This document shows positions 47,958 through 60,992 of a stretch of 64,000 nucleotides of DNA, one piece after another. Each line of letters starts with the position of its first letter. Positions within the stretch are counted from its first letter, which is position 1. This DNA comes from Adineta vaga. Its lineage: Eukaryota > Rotifera. The translations under genes and the position numbers were made by a program. The notes beneath the pieces were generated by a model. The model was not told the DNA's origin, ran no database searches, and saw nothing but the letters and a program-made list of their open reading frames with translations. The DNA is taken from NCBI GenBank assembly GCA_021613535.1, contig CP075497.1:10292001-10356000 (forward strand), read 5' to 3'.

Positions 47958-50900
47958 TATACACAGTGAAGATACCAATGCTTGACACTACACCACTCGA
48001 AAGATACGCTCTTTTCTTCTAATAGGATAAATTTTATGATATGGGAACGGTTCATGTATAAGACTATTTTATCATCTGGATGATTTGAGCTATGCAAGGG
48101 CAGAACACATGAACAAAAAAAATGATGAAGAATAAAAACGAAGAAATCGTTCGAACATACACGCGTACGTGAGGATCGAATTTCCTTTCAACTTTCGTTT
48201 CTCTCCTTTTTCTTCTTCTTTTTTTCTGTGCCTATTTGTTCGCAATCGAGGACGCCGTTCACTTGTTGTGCCGACAAATAAAGTAGTGTAGGTATCTAAT
48301 TCTTACAAACAAAAAGAAAACCACGTAACGATCGAATAAGTGAGTGTTGAGCGACGAAAAGGAAAAAGAATAAATGCATATATATATATACGATATCCGA
48401 ATCAATTGGACTAGTTTTAACACCTAGGTTATTGAAAAATGAAGAAGAACAATTTATACATGTAGTTCATAGAGAGAGATGGATAGACGAGTAATTGAAG
48501 ACAATATTCTCTTTCTTTCTTTCTTTTTTCCCCTATAGATACATTAATAAGCGGTTCACTGATAGGGCATTGGCATTATATTGAGAAGAGATTTAACAAT
48601 ACATTTGTTGATTTATTTTTATTCATTGTTTTATTTAGCATATATTACTTCGATGAATCTTGCAAAAGTATTTCGTCGTCATCATCATCAGCACCCTCGA
48701 TCTCAAGAATCAACTTCACCGATAAGAAAACCATTGGAAAAACCATCACTTAATCATGAACATCGATACAATCGTCCATTTTCTTATCATATTCCAAAAA
48801 CAGAACCATTATCACCAATATCATCAACGAAGGTTAATAATGTAATTCCGTATCGAATTGGTTTATCAAGTGATAGTACATTGATAAATAATGCTTCAAC
48901 AAATGATAATGATGAAATTGTTCGTTTACCAATGAAAAATGGAAAAGAATATAAAAATCGTCGTTATTCTACACAATTGAATGCAAATAAACGATGGTTA
49001 TTTCGATCAATGGAAACATTAGATGGTTGGAAAGGCAAAGTATTTGCACAAAGAGTTCGAACAACATCAAAGTTTGTTTTTGAGAGAAATTCATTTTCAA
49101 AATAATCATTTCTTTCTTTCTTTCTAGTTCTAGTCAATCACGATCACGTAGTGTTGAGAATTTAGCTGATAGAGATTCAAAAGAGAATAACTTAGGAAAT
49201 TCGAATGGTTCAAGAATAAAACAACAACGTGCTCTTTCACCCAATCGTAGTATTGACGCGATTACCAATCGCGTAATCAATGGTATCGGTATCCATCGAA
49301 AATCGACTAATTCAATACCTAATATGACGCGTAGTCCAGCATTAACTATTCAAAAACAATCAACATCGACTCATTTCCTCAATGGTCATGATACAAGACA
49401 AAAACAAACAAATAATGAAAGAAATCCTTCCGCAATTCTCGATTTTCGTGAAATCTCTTCTCTTGGATTCACACAATCACGTAAATCGACATATTTGTTC
49501 AATATGAATTTAACTATTTGCTTTCTTTCTTTCTTTCGTTTTTTTTCTATCTCACAGAAACACAATTAACAGTTGATCATGAAAATATTTCTTTGTCACC
49601 ATCTGAAAATAATCACAATGGTGTGACTAGTAATGATGACGAAAACGAAGATATTGCAAGTGATTTATCCTTCATTATCAATGGTCATAATCATAACAAT
49701 GCTAATCATGCAATTGAGGATGTAAATGATTTATGGGATTTTAATATTACATGGATTGATTCTCTGAAAGAACAACAATCACCACAACGTAAAATTCAAT
49801 TTTATGAAAATCTTATCAAATTACTCGAACAAGATACATTAAATATTGATGAATTACTTGTTTTACGTAAAGTTCTTGCGAAAATCTGGCCAACAGATGA
49901 AACGATAACAACAACAGATTGCGACAATCCACTAAATTCTCTTAATTCAAAAACATCAGGAACAAAATCTCTTCATGTTCCAAATCGACTTAGACGACGT
50001 TCAAGATTATCAACATTAACAAATCATACAGCACAACGATGTTCAACTATTCACGAAAAATCACCCTTAGTTTATGAAGCATTACATGAACAAAAGAGTG
50101 GTCATAATATTAAACCATCAACATTACTACTCGCCGCTAAAGCAAAACCTTGCTTTGCTGAGAATCATACGAATAATCAATCACTTTCAAATCAAAGTTC
50201 GGATTCGAATCTCGACACAACATATCCACAACATTTAAATCCATTTCATGATGAAACAGGTAAACTCTCTTTTTTTTCCAAATCTTATTATGATTCTTTC
50301 TTTCTTTGCTGTAAACAGATATCATTCCATCGGCACCGCCAAAAGAAACAAATGAGCATAATCAAGATTCTATTCGTCGTTATTTCGAACGATTAACACT
50401 TCTTGAAACTATCTATGAAAAATTAAATATTGAATCAAATCGAACATCAATCGATTCAACAGAACATCATCGGCACATTTCAAAATCAGGAAATATCACG
50501 GAATCTATTATACAGAAACATTATTCATCGGAAAAACATAAAGAAGATGTACCAAATCATTCTCATTCAGCATCTTCATCAAATAGACTCGGTAAAAGTT
50601 CAATTGAAATACGGTTTATTCTCCTATTTGAATTATAATATTATAGATGTGAATAAAACAATACCAAATCGATTCTTTGAAATGAATGTTGATGGTAATA
50701 GTAGTGTTAGTAGTAGGAAAAGTTCTATTAAACGTCGAGCACCTACTGCTCCACATATATCTCAAAATGGTGATCATCTTCATTCAAAAACTCCAGTAAG
50801 CATTTCAAATACTTTTATCCTTATTGAGTAACAGATCTCTTCTTCTTTTCTTCTATAAATTACGAAATGTTCTTGACAAAAATCATAAAACTCTATCTGA

Positions 50901-51690
50901 TAAACACTCGTAAAACAATTGAATAATCTTCTTAGTCAATAGAACTAACGTGATATGCCACTTTTTCATTATAGACAATGTTTACCTTATCATCATCGGA
51001 TCTCAATATGCCACAAAAATCTAATCATGAAATTAATATACCCATTCAATTTATTACTGATGATGAAAAAATGTCCAATCAAATTAGCCCTAAAGAAAAA
51101 CTACCTTCTCCAACATATAATTTAGCTGCATCATGTGATGACGATGGACATATTTTTGTTTATGATTCCAATCCAAATCAAACTAATAATGAACAAACTG
51201 GTAAATCATTCAAATCTCTATTTTAAATTCTTCAAATATCCTTACTTTTATTGTAGTTACATCACCAAAGAGAACTGAACGTATTCACGAATGGTTATCA
51301 ACATGTAATATAAGAGAAGAAGTAGATCCACAAAACAATCTTTCGACATCAACACATGATACTAGTCCAACAGCTCAAGTCAAAATTCGTTGCACTGCGA
51401 AACCAATTCGACCATACAGTCTATCGCCAATAAATGATCATGAGACAAACTATTTACCATTAACAAATGATGAAATCGAACCAGGACGTTTTCGTACTTC
51501 ATTAAAAATTCATCTTGAAACAAATGAACCAACTAATCCTCAAACTCGTATTGCCTCAGTTACATCACGACAAAATCTACGATCACCTTCAACATACAAT
51601 GAAGATTCCGACACAAATGATTATCGATATTGTCAACGAGATACTTTATCACCTAGTTTTTCACGTGATCATCAAGCTGTTTATCTTTAA
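47749..51690 (+). CDS. Unrecognised large disordered protein (Ser/Asn/Thr-rich)
   Basis: Exon 1 (47749-47812, MTVVQTYNENQQKVSLPRRI) ends at a perfect GTAAGT donor and joins in phase to the exon starting at 48639 (ATYITSMNLAKVFRRHHH), across an 826-bp intron that is long for this locus. About seven more exons follow, ending at 51688-51690 after SRDHQAVYL. The product, roughly 850 residues, is mostly disordered, rich in Asn, Ser, Thr, His and basic clusters (RLRRRSRLSTL, SSIKRRAPTAPHIS). One short region looks folded: LWDFNITWIDSLKEQQSPQ to LDELLVLRKVLAKIWP (helical). There are many SP/TP sites. It could be a cytoskeletal or signalling scaffold, but I do not recognise it and no function is claimed. 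Internal exon borders between 49100 and 51260 are approximate. Confidence 0.6.
47924..47954. repeat. (AT)n microsatellite
   Basis: About 15 AT units in the first intron of the orphan gene at 47749. Confidence 0.8.
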
Positions 51691-51869
51691 CTGATCTCAT
51701 CTTTCTTTTTCTTTTTCTTTTTGTTTTTAATCTTGCCTTTGTACATTTTTTCATTTTTATTGACATTTTTCAACAAGAAAATATAGATATATCCATATTA
51801 GAATATTATTTCTCTTTCTTTCCTTTCTCTGAATGCTCACTAACCGACAGAATTTGTTTTATCATAGAG

Positions 51870-51901
51870 TTAATTGATGTGATATATATCGCATCAATTA
51901 A
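51870..51901. repeat. 32-bp near-perfect palindrome
   Basis: The arms TTAATTGATG and CATCAATTAA are exact reverse complements around a GATATATATC centre, with one mismatched pair flanking it. It could form a cruciform or bind a dimer. Confidence 0.85.
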
Positions 51902-51926
51902 ATCACTCTCTCTCTCTTCTCTCTTG

Positions 51927-51955
51927 CATCAATTAATATCTATTATTAATTGATG
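51927..51955. repeat. 29-bp perfect inverted repeat
   Basis: 12-bp arms CATCAATTAATA and TATTAATTGATG flank a 5-base loop TCTAT. The arm sequence repeats that of the palindrome 26 bp upstream. Confidence 0.85.
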
Positions 51956-52065
51956 TGAATATATCGAATCAATTCGATAGTATATATCTGAAATGTTTTC
52001 CTATCAAACATCACTAACATTTGTTCAACATTATCTCTCAACAAACTTCAAATTACACTATCATC

Positions 52066-52944
52066 ATGCAACATTCACAAGCATCAACACCATATATGTA
52101 TCCAACATCACCAACACCAAATCTTCCACTTTATGATTCCGCTTATTCATCATTTGGTTATTCATCACCTGCACCAACATCATCATCATCATCATTTCAT
52201 TTTTCATCATGTCCATATTCAAATGAATCATACTATATGCCATCACAATGTAAGTTAATTTTTTTCAAAAAGATTAATCCTTTCATATATTTTTGTTCAA
52301 TATAATTTAGATCCATTGTATTACAGTCCAACAGCATATTCAATGCCTCAATATTCCGAACCATTTGCTAGTAGTACACCTATTCAATCGAGTAATGTAT
52401 GTCTTGCTTCATCGATAAAGGTAAGTTTCAACTATTATTTTATCTATGTTTGATAAATCGACGTCGATCGTGAGTGATTTTGTTTTATTAGTCTGGTTGA
52501 AATCTGTGAAGACATTCTAAATAATTCTTTTCTTATTTTAGAATGTTCAACAGAAACGTCGTCGTCCACAACCGAATACATCTTCACCATCATTGTGTCC
52601 GGTAAGTTATTTTTCTATTAAAAATTAAAATTATTTCAACTATAATTTTTATATTCTAGTCTCGTAAACGTATAAGTGATGAAGCAATTGATCATTTAAA
52701 TGCTTTTTATTCAATGAAAAAACGTCCAACTGAAGCTGAAAAAGATCGTTTAGCAACTGAATGTAATATTACAGTCGCACAAGTAAATACATGGTTCAAC
52801 AATGCACGTTCTCGCCGTGGTGATACAAATCCAAAATTAGCACAAAAAGTACTCAAACAACAAATCGATTCGTTACACAATCAAGTCGTTTTTCTTCAAC
52901 AACAACAAGAAGCATCGTCGTCATCTGGACATATTTCTTTTTGA
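52066..52944 (+). CDS. Divergent homeodomain transcription factor
   Basis: Four exons (52066-52249, 52311-52420, 52542-52601, 52660-52944) join in phase to 212 residues. The N-terminal half is Ser/Pro/Tyr-rich and disordered. A 60-residue homeodomain starts near residue 117: SRKRISDEAIDHLNAFYSM (helix 1), RPTEAEKDRLATECN (helix 2), ITVAQVNTWFNNARSRRGD (helix 3). Spacing between helix 1 and 3 is that of typical, non-TALE domains. The recognition helix has WF-N50-N51-A52-R53, keeping invariant Asn51 and Arg53 but carrying unusual Asn50 and Ala52. WFNNARSR resembles TALE and fungal mating-type domains more than Hox. After it, LKQQIDSLHNQVVFLQQQQ is a short coiled coil, possibly for dimerisation. 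It should be a nuclear DNA-binding protein; I cannot place it in a named class. Confidence 0.75.
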
Positions 52945-54411
52945 TTTTTCTGTTGTTTTTTTTAAATATATTCTGCATGTGATTCTTTTTTTTGACAAAT
53001 AAACATGTTAATATACTAAATAATCTTATCGAAGTTAACCATTTGATGAAAAATAGTAGATGAATGTCTTATTCTTGCGTATTCATATGACAGTTGTAAT
53101 TAAGACATTGAGTTTATGTATTTGAAAGTTATGTTTGAATTACAAGATTCGATTACACTGTTTAAATGAGTTTGATTAAGTATAAAGATGTTCGCTTATG
53201 CATTAACGTTCTTTTTTTCAGTAGTGATAGTCGACGTAAGAAATGAATTCAGTCTATTACTGTAATCAAAGGTAAATATTGTCATGAACTCTTATTATAA
53301 TAGACTCATGGAGAGAATATAAAATTAGCTATTGGTTTAAGATGATGTACAAATCTAGGGTATGATAATCATCGTTTCTTTGATATTGATGGTCGTTTGA
53401 GTTCGTTTTACATATAAATAGAGACAAATATGAACAAGTGATTATGAATATTAATTGAATCGATTTTAGTTTTTTTTGTGTCTTCTAAAAAAAGACTTGA
53501 CCCTCCATCCAAGGAGAGAATAGTTTCATATTTTAGTCTACGATCGACATTGATCAATGTAGAACGATTGTACGTATGTTTTCATGTAGGAGACTATTCG
53601 TTTATCATCAGTATGGAGAATGATCATGTAATTTTAACAATATGATTAAACACAACTCATTAGTTGACATTCGAGACGATATTTGCATATGTATATAAAT
53701 CCGTTATTACTTTATATGAACGGGAAAACATGATCATGTTGAACAGATTTTTTTTGTCTTCTCTTTCTATAGTTCAGATTACTTTTTATGTTATCCATGA
53801 AACTATGTAAAATGTCGGAAATTTTTATTCTATATTATTCCAACTTTCCGTGCTATAGTATAAAATCAAAGATTGAATTTAGTTTTACAATAATCGTATA
53901 CAGGATGTGATGAAAAACGATCTTGATATATGATTATTGCATCATTTTGCTTATCGTTTGTTGGCATGATCATCTTTCAAACCTTTAAAAATTATGAATT
54001 GATGTCGTCATCATGCTTTTGTCTTTAAGAAAGAAGAGAAGAATTCACTGCTGTTAAGGTTCACATTTTTGATAAAATCGAATATCAACGACAGAATCAA
54101 AAGAGAGTAGATAAAAATTTTTGTCCAAGAATTCTTTTCTAATCTTTTATCAGAAGATCTTTGTTTCGCAAGTTATAGAATGAGTATTTATTCTTAGATT
54201 CAGATTGATATTCTTATCAATGATTGAACCAATCAGTCTTGTTTCTTTTTAAGATTTATTTGCATCTAATCTTTAGACGTTTTTTTTTTATTCTCCCTTC
54301 AACGTCTAATTTACTGACACTTATGGCTTGAAGAACAATGCTGAACGAAGAAAGACAAAAATGATGTGAAGAATATATCGTTCTTTTCTTTCTATTCTTG
54401 AAATTAGTCCT
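52945..54411. other. Intergenic, no gene seen
   Basis: About 1.47 kb of AT-rich sequence without a convincing frame on either strand. An AATAAA lies at about 52998 for the homeobox transcript. The 3' part is the promoter region of the cadherin gene. Confidence 0.5.
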
Positions 54412-57400
54412 ATGAATTCAAGAGATCTTCGTTCGATATTCGCAATGATTCAATCTGATTTTCAATATCGAATTTTATTCTTGATTTTATTCATAAGAAT
54501 CGATATTATTTCTGGTGAACCGTATCAAAATAATATTGCAGATTTTTTTGTATGTCTTTTCTTGAAAAGAATTCTTTTATTCTATTATTTAACTTTTAGT
54601 ACAATGTTAATTTTGCTGGACCAATTTTTGATCAACCAGTTTATTATATAAATACAAATGTTTCTGTGGCAACCCCAAATGGTACTTCAGTACTCAGATT
54701 CACGGTTCGAAAACGAACGGATAATGATCGACCTAGTTTTATCTACACAAATGTCACTGTTCGCAATCTCAATAGTAGAATTGATACACTCGAGGTTATA
54801 TCGGATGATTCACATTTTGTAGTAGATAGATCATCTGATGGTGATGATAATTACACTCTTTCTACAAACACCTAGTATGTATTTCAAATAAATCTATCCT
54901 TCTTTCAAATAGAAATTGATTCCTTTCAGTCCTTTGAATTATTCTCGACCATTTCATCGTTATTTATTTCGATTAATTGCAAAACAATACTTTACTGATC
55001 GACCAGCAGTTACTTCAACAGCTATCGTACAAATTCATTTGATCAATGCAAATGTTCACAAACCTATCTTCGTTAATGACAAACAAGTATTCTATATCAG
55101 TGAAGCAGCTTTACCTGGTACCAAGTTTGGAACTATATATGCGACGGATGCTGATAATGATCCAATATTATATTTCATGCAACCTAGTACATTATTTTCC
55201 ATCGATCAACATACAGGTGTTTTACAACTTGATCAACCATTTGATTATTCACCGGAAAAAACGAACATCTCTATAAATGTTACAATTACGAATTCATTAC
55301 AGGAGGAACCTAATAATTCCACATCATTTATCATTAATATTATATCAGTAAATAGACATTCACCTGTATTTTCCGGTTCTGTATGTGGTAGTAATATATT
55401 TTTGCGCGAGGATGCAGAACTTGGGCAAGTTGTTACAATATTGAACGTAATAGACAAAGATCGAGGAGCAAATGGTCAAATCGATATATCATTTCCATCT
55501 GAACATTTAAGAACTGCAGGTCAATATAGAATTCCACATTATATTTATATGAAACAATTTTCTTTATTTTCTTTATAGTTAGTGGTCTAAAGAATACTGC
55601 ATATTCTTCATTTTACATTGAACAAATGAATCAAACTGGTATGATTCGCCAGGCCATGATTAAAACGAACTCTAAATTTGATTATAATGGACCGAGTATG
55701 AATATTTTTCATGATAGTGATTAGTTGTCTTATGAATAATAAATATGAAAATAATAATCTTACTAAGCTTTTTTTAATATTGATATTTTTCTACAGGTGC
55801 TGATCGTGTCTGGCATTTATTTATAATAGCTACCGATCGTGGTAAACCACAACGTCAAGGTAAATATAATATTTATAAATCTATTATATTTACATTAGTT
55901 CTAATTATTATAGCATTATGTACTCTACGTATCGATTTAATAGATATTAATAATAATGCACCAAGTAAGTGTACAATTACGTTAATTGAATGTTGTAATA
56001 AAGGCAAGAGTGTGTATTTAGAATTTATTATGACATCTTGGAATTTTACAATCTATCCTTCAACTGTTCTTCGAAATAATACTCTTCCATTTCGTATTAT
56101 TGCATCAGATGCTGATTCTGGTTTAAATGCAAAGATTAACTATTATATTGGCACATTGCATGTTCCATATTTTACGATCAATTGGAAAACTGGATATATA
56201 GGTTTACGTAGTGGTATATCTGACTTACAAAGTTTAAATAAAAGTGATTTTCCAATACAATTTCAAGTCTATGCAAGAGATAGTGGAACACCACCATTAT
56301 TCAGTGTGAACAATGCTACAGTTATTATCGATTTTAAAAATGACAATGAACAATCACCAGCGACATGGTTTGATTCATCGTATGAAGAATTAAATATTAG
56401 AATAAGTGAAAAATTTTATGAAAATTCAAGTGATCGAATAGTACGTGATGAAAAGTTTAATGGAGAAATTCTTTACAATTTGAGTGCTTCTCTACCATCT
56501 ATAATGACCGTTTCAAATCCATTTGTTAGTAATGCATATTTACCATTTCGTGATAAATACGTAAAAAGAGAGGAATCAACATTTCATAGTAGTATTGTTG
56601 TTACTAGGCAAGTATAATTTGATGTTTTTTTTTCTTTCGATAGTCATACTCCATGCTTTTTTAGTGGTCTTCATGCAGAAATTCAACATACTTATTTACT
56701 CTATACTCGTGTTCTTGTAAATCCACCCTTAATTGGATTGATAACAATTGACATAAAAGATGAAAATGATCAAATTCCAACATTCGATATTCGATCGATT
56801 GTTTTAAGTGTCGATGAAAACGAACGAGGAAATCGTACACTTGCTAAAATTCAAGCATTCGATCGTGATATCGAACCGGAAAATAATGCGATTGAATATT
56901 ATCTAAATCAAAATTTAAGCGATAAAGAAGCAAATAATATTTTTCATGTTGAATCGGATGGTACTTTATGGACAAATACTACGTTTGGTGAAGAAAGTAC
57001 TATGAAAGCATTCTATCGATTATTTATAACAGCAACTAATCTTAAACCAGCATGGGATACTACAAGTAGTATAGCTGAAGATTTTCAAATTGATATTCAA
57101 GTTATAAGTGTTAACAGAAGTCCACCTGGTAACTATTGAAAAAGAAAAGAAAATTTTAATTTCTTTATTTAGTTTTTATTACAAATGTAACAATGATTGA
57201 TATATCAATAAATGAAACAACAGCAAATGGTACTGTTATTTATAAGTTAAATATTACCGACGAAGACATTGATGCCAAACTGAACGTGGGAATATTAGAT
57301 GGAAATATTCATAATGCCTTTACATTTACTATATTTTCGGATAATTCAGATGATGAAGCACGTTCACAATATGAAGCTATTGTCCAATTGAAAATAGTTG

Positions 57401-60400
57401 CGCCATTAGATTATGAATCAATATCTATATACCACTTGAGATTGTTTGCATTCGACGCAAAAAATAGAGTGGATATAAATGTAACAGTTAGATTACAAGT
57501 GGAAAATACGAAAGCACCATATTTCAAAATAATGCCCGGTTTTAATAGTTATCATTACAGTGTAACTGAAAACAGTTCATATAAAATACTTTACGGAGCT
57601 CCGGTAAGTGATAAAAATAAGAATTGTGGATATCTTCAAACAGTGTTAAAACTTATTTTCTGTCCATCAAATATAATAATGTCCCTTTGTTTTGCGTAGA
57701 TCAAAGCAATCGATCCTGATATACCGCCAACTTCTCTTCGTTACGAAATTTATGATACCAATCATCAATTAAATCTTGGAAATGTTTTTCTAACTGGAGT
57801 TGATAATGAAGCGATAATTAGTATCAATTCAACTGGTCTTTCTCGTGATGTACCGTTTGGTAGTGCTGAATATAAGTTTGCTATTCGTGCGACTGATGAA
57901 AATGGAACAGGTGTTTCTAGCTATGCATCAGTCATTATTAAAGTAATCGATATTAATAACAATGCACCTATACCAATAGTAAAGATTTCCTTTTACAATT
58001 TTTGCATACTAATTTTATTTTCAATGTAGAATTCTCCATGGTACATCAACGAAGGTATCAATCCCAGTACAATCATTGTGTTTGAAGACTATGATGACCA
58101 CGAACTAAATCATACATTTCCTTTTACAGTGGAAATACTTCAACCACTAAATGTCACGATTACCCGTAGATTAGATAGCAATACTAGTTATGATTTAGTA
58201 TACAATGGTGTTTTGAATTGTACAGAAACAAAATATTTGATTGTTACCATTAATGCAAGTGATGTTCAAGGTGTATCTAAAATAACAAAAATTTCAATCA
58301 AAGTTCGAGGCAATCAGACTAGTGACTATGCAATATCTGCTGGAACGAAAACAATTGAAATTATCTATGTTGATGGATATCAGAACTCTATTCGTAATAC
58401 GGAACTTGGCTCAGTTTATGTCAATGGTTTAAATAGTTGTGCTCAAGATGATCGAACTTGTTCAATAGATAACGTTAGTAATGGAAAGAATTTTTCTGTT
58501 CTCAATTGCTCTTTGATGACATCAGACGTTTTGGATCCTGGATTTTTGACAGTAAAAGTTAATGTAATTAAACCAAACACACAAATAGCTTTGAGTACTA
58601 TGGAACTGAATATTGGAAGTGTGAAAAGTGAGAAAGTTCAAGAAGCAGCAACTATTCGTATTAAAGGTAATTAAAATTACAATTGAACATGATATTTTAT
58701 CAATAGATTCTTTTTTCAGGCAAAGATCCAGAAGAATTGATCGTTCCATCAAATCAAAATTCACTTTATCATGCACTCGCCTCAATACTGCGTGTTAATC
58801 GATATTTTATACAAATTTTTTCCATACGTTCTGTCTTTCAATATCAAAGTCCATTTGTTATACCAAAACCTATCGAAGAACAGAAAGCTAACGCATTGAT
58901 TGATGTAGTATTTTATGTACGTGGATGGAATAAGGTGGATGTTGAAAAGAAACTTCATGAAAATCTTGCGAAATTTCAAACAGATTATAATATTGAAGTT
59001 GTTGCTAGTGGACCAAATCCATGTCATAATTATCATTGTGTATCAAGTAAATAGAATTTCAATTCTCATATGTTTACTTTTATGTGATATTATAATCTGC
59101 AAAATTATCTTTCTCATTTAGATACAATCTGTCGACCATCACGAACTATTGGTTTAAAACCGAAACTTATCGATACAAATCAAACCTCTTTTCTTGGTAT
59201 TAATATTCTTGATTCAGCAGATTGTGTAAATGAATTTTACAATCCTACTTTTCCAAATACATCACGGCGTTGTTTTCTGACTGCATTTGATAGTTTAAAT
59301 GGTTCATTGGCATCCTTATCATCAACACCATATGGTCCAATTGGACCTTGTAGTGAAATACTTGGACGAACTTTTCATGCAAATGGACAAGGATATGCAA
59401 TCTATAATGGATCAACATTCTCCAATTTTCATCCAACACGTCTTTCATTTGATTTTATCTTACAAGCACCATTGAATGATTGTTTAATTCTATTATATGG
59501 ACGAAATGCTATTGAAATAAATGATTTTTTCTGGATGGCAGTTGACATATTTCAATCGACATTGAGATTTCATTTTCGAGGTGCCATACAAAATGCTGTT
59601 GGATTTAACTTGACTACTTCAACATGGTATCATATTGAATATCAAGTTAGTTGATTATTTTTGTTTTTCTTTCTCAAAATAAATCCATTTTCTTTCTCTT
59701 TAGATTCTTGAATCCGATATACATTTCTCTATCAATGATTATCATTATAATCGATCAATAAATACAACTTATAATACATATGATTTATCTACAGTTCAAT
59801 TATACCTTGGTAGTCTACCAAACCTTCTATCTACAAATTTTTCTTATCCATCTTTGGATATAACTAGTGGATTTCGTGGTTGTATACGTAATGTTTTATC
59901 AAATGGATATTATCTTAACATGTCGAATTCTGTTTCATCAAATTATTCGACTATCGGTGAATGTCCTAATTCAATAACAGATCCAAATTATAGAATCGAC
60001 AACAGACGTAGTCTTGTTCCTTGGTATACTTGGTTAATAATTGCACTTATTTTATTATTTCTAACAATACTATTAACAATAATTTTATTAACATTGATAA
60101 GACGAAGACTTCACTCAAGGGCATTATGTGGACTGTATAGTGATGATACAAGAGATAACATTATCGATTATAAGTAAGTTATAGATACTTTCTACAGTAC
60201 ATAAAAAATCTAGATCGATAAATAAAGGATGTTACCCATGGATTCTTTTTGATGGGTCTTTCCTATCGTTGCTTTAGACTCATTTTAAAGCATACGATTA
60301 ATCGAACAATTCATTCATCTTTTGTTGTTGCAGAGATACTGCTGGCGAACAAGATCATTCAACATATAATCTTCACATATTGAAAAAACCGATTTATGCT

Positions 60401-60766
60401 TTGACAGATGGTAGTATTATACCGAATCGCGATCGACTAAGTATGAATAATCAAAATAAATATAGCATTAAAAAAAAATATTTCCATATTTGTTTAGATA
60501 ATTCTGATCAAATATTTTCTCATCGACCTTCACTCGGTAATTATATCGAAGAAAAATTAGACGAACAACATGTTCGACATGTTTATGATACTCGATTACA
60601 TTATCATGATGAAGGTGTTGGTTCCATAGCAGGAGATTTAAGTTCAATTGAATCTTCATCAATACAAGATGAAATTGACTATCGATATCTATCTTCATTA
60701 GGACCGAAATTTTCAAGATTATCAGCTATCTATGCTCGTGACAGTGATATGAATGATAATATTTGA
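54412..60766 (+). CDS. Type III classical cadherin (DE-/N-cadherin-like) with LamG domain and catenin-binding tail
   Basis: Many exons. The N-terminus has a hydrophobic leader (ILFLILFIRIDIISG). Several cadherin repeats follow with calcium-site motifs: ATDADNDPI, DKDRGANGQ, ATDRGKPQ, DADSGLNAK, ARDSGTPP, SVDENERGN, FDRDIEPENN, KAIDPDIPPT, DINNNAP. A non-chordate region then leads to Cys-rich NPCHNYHCVS and CRPSRTIG. Next comes a laminin-G domain (RLSFDFILQAPLNDCLILLYG to GFRGCIRNVLSNGYYL). The membrane helix is PWYTWLIIALILLFLTILLT. The cytoplasmic tail ends with the beta-catenin-binding signature DEGVGSIAGDLSSIESSS, then IDYRYLSSLGPKFSRLSAIYA. This is the adherens-junction cadherin of invertebrates: homophilic adhesion outside, beta-catenin and actin linkage inside. 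The repeat count is not exact because exon borders were not all resolved. Confidence 0.9.
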
Positions 60767-60992
60767 AATATGTATATCGTTGTTTTTCTTTAGCCGATTC
60801 ACAAGTGCTTGTGTGGCTTTTTTTATATTAAATTCCTATATATTTTTTACAAAATGTATATTTGGGTTGCGTAAAAGAATAGAAAGCAAGAAAACAAAAC
60901 AAAAAAGAAGAACTGAAATGGAATGTAACAGGAGAAACTCTTCGTATCTGATTAAAAATTATGAAAATAGAAGAAACTAGAGACGAAAAAAT

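Larger units (their letters stand above)
51691..52065. promoter_or_regulatory. Upstream region of the homeobox gene with nested palindromes
   Basis: 375 bp between the orphan-gene stop and the homeodomain start. It contains three inverted repeats built from ATTGAT/ATCAAT: 51870-51901, 51927-51955 and about 51946-51976, separated by a CT-rich run. ATCAAT/ATTGAT is the core recognised by ONECUT/CUT-type homeodomain proteins, so regulatory use is plausible but not shown. Confidence 0.5.

Noticed and set aside
60753-60980. Plus-strand frame after the cadherin stop
   Set aside because: Overlaps the cadherin end in another frame and has a Phe/Lys-rich, UTR-like translation.
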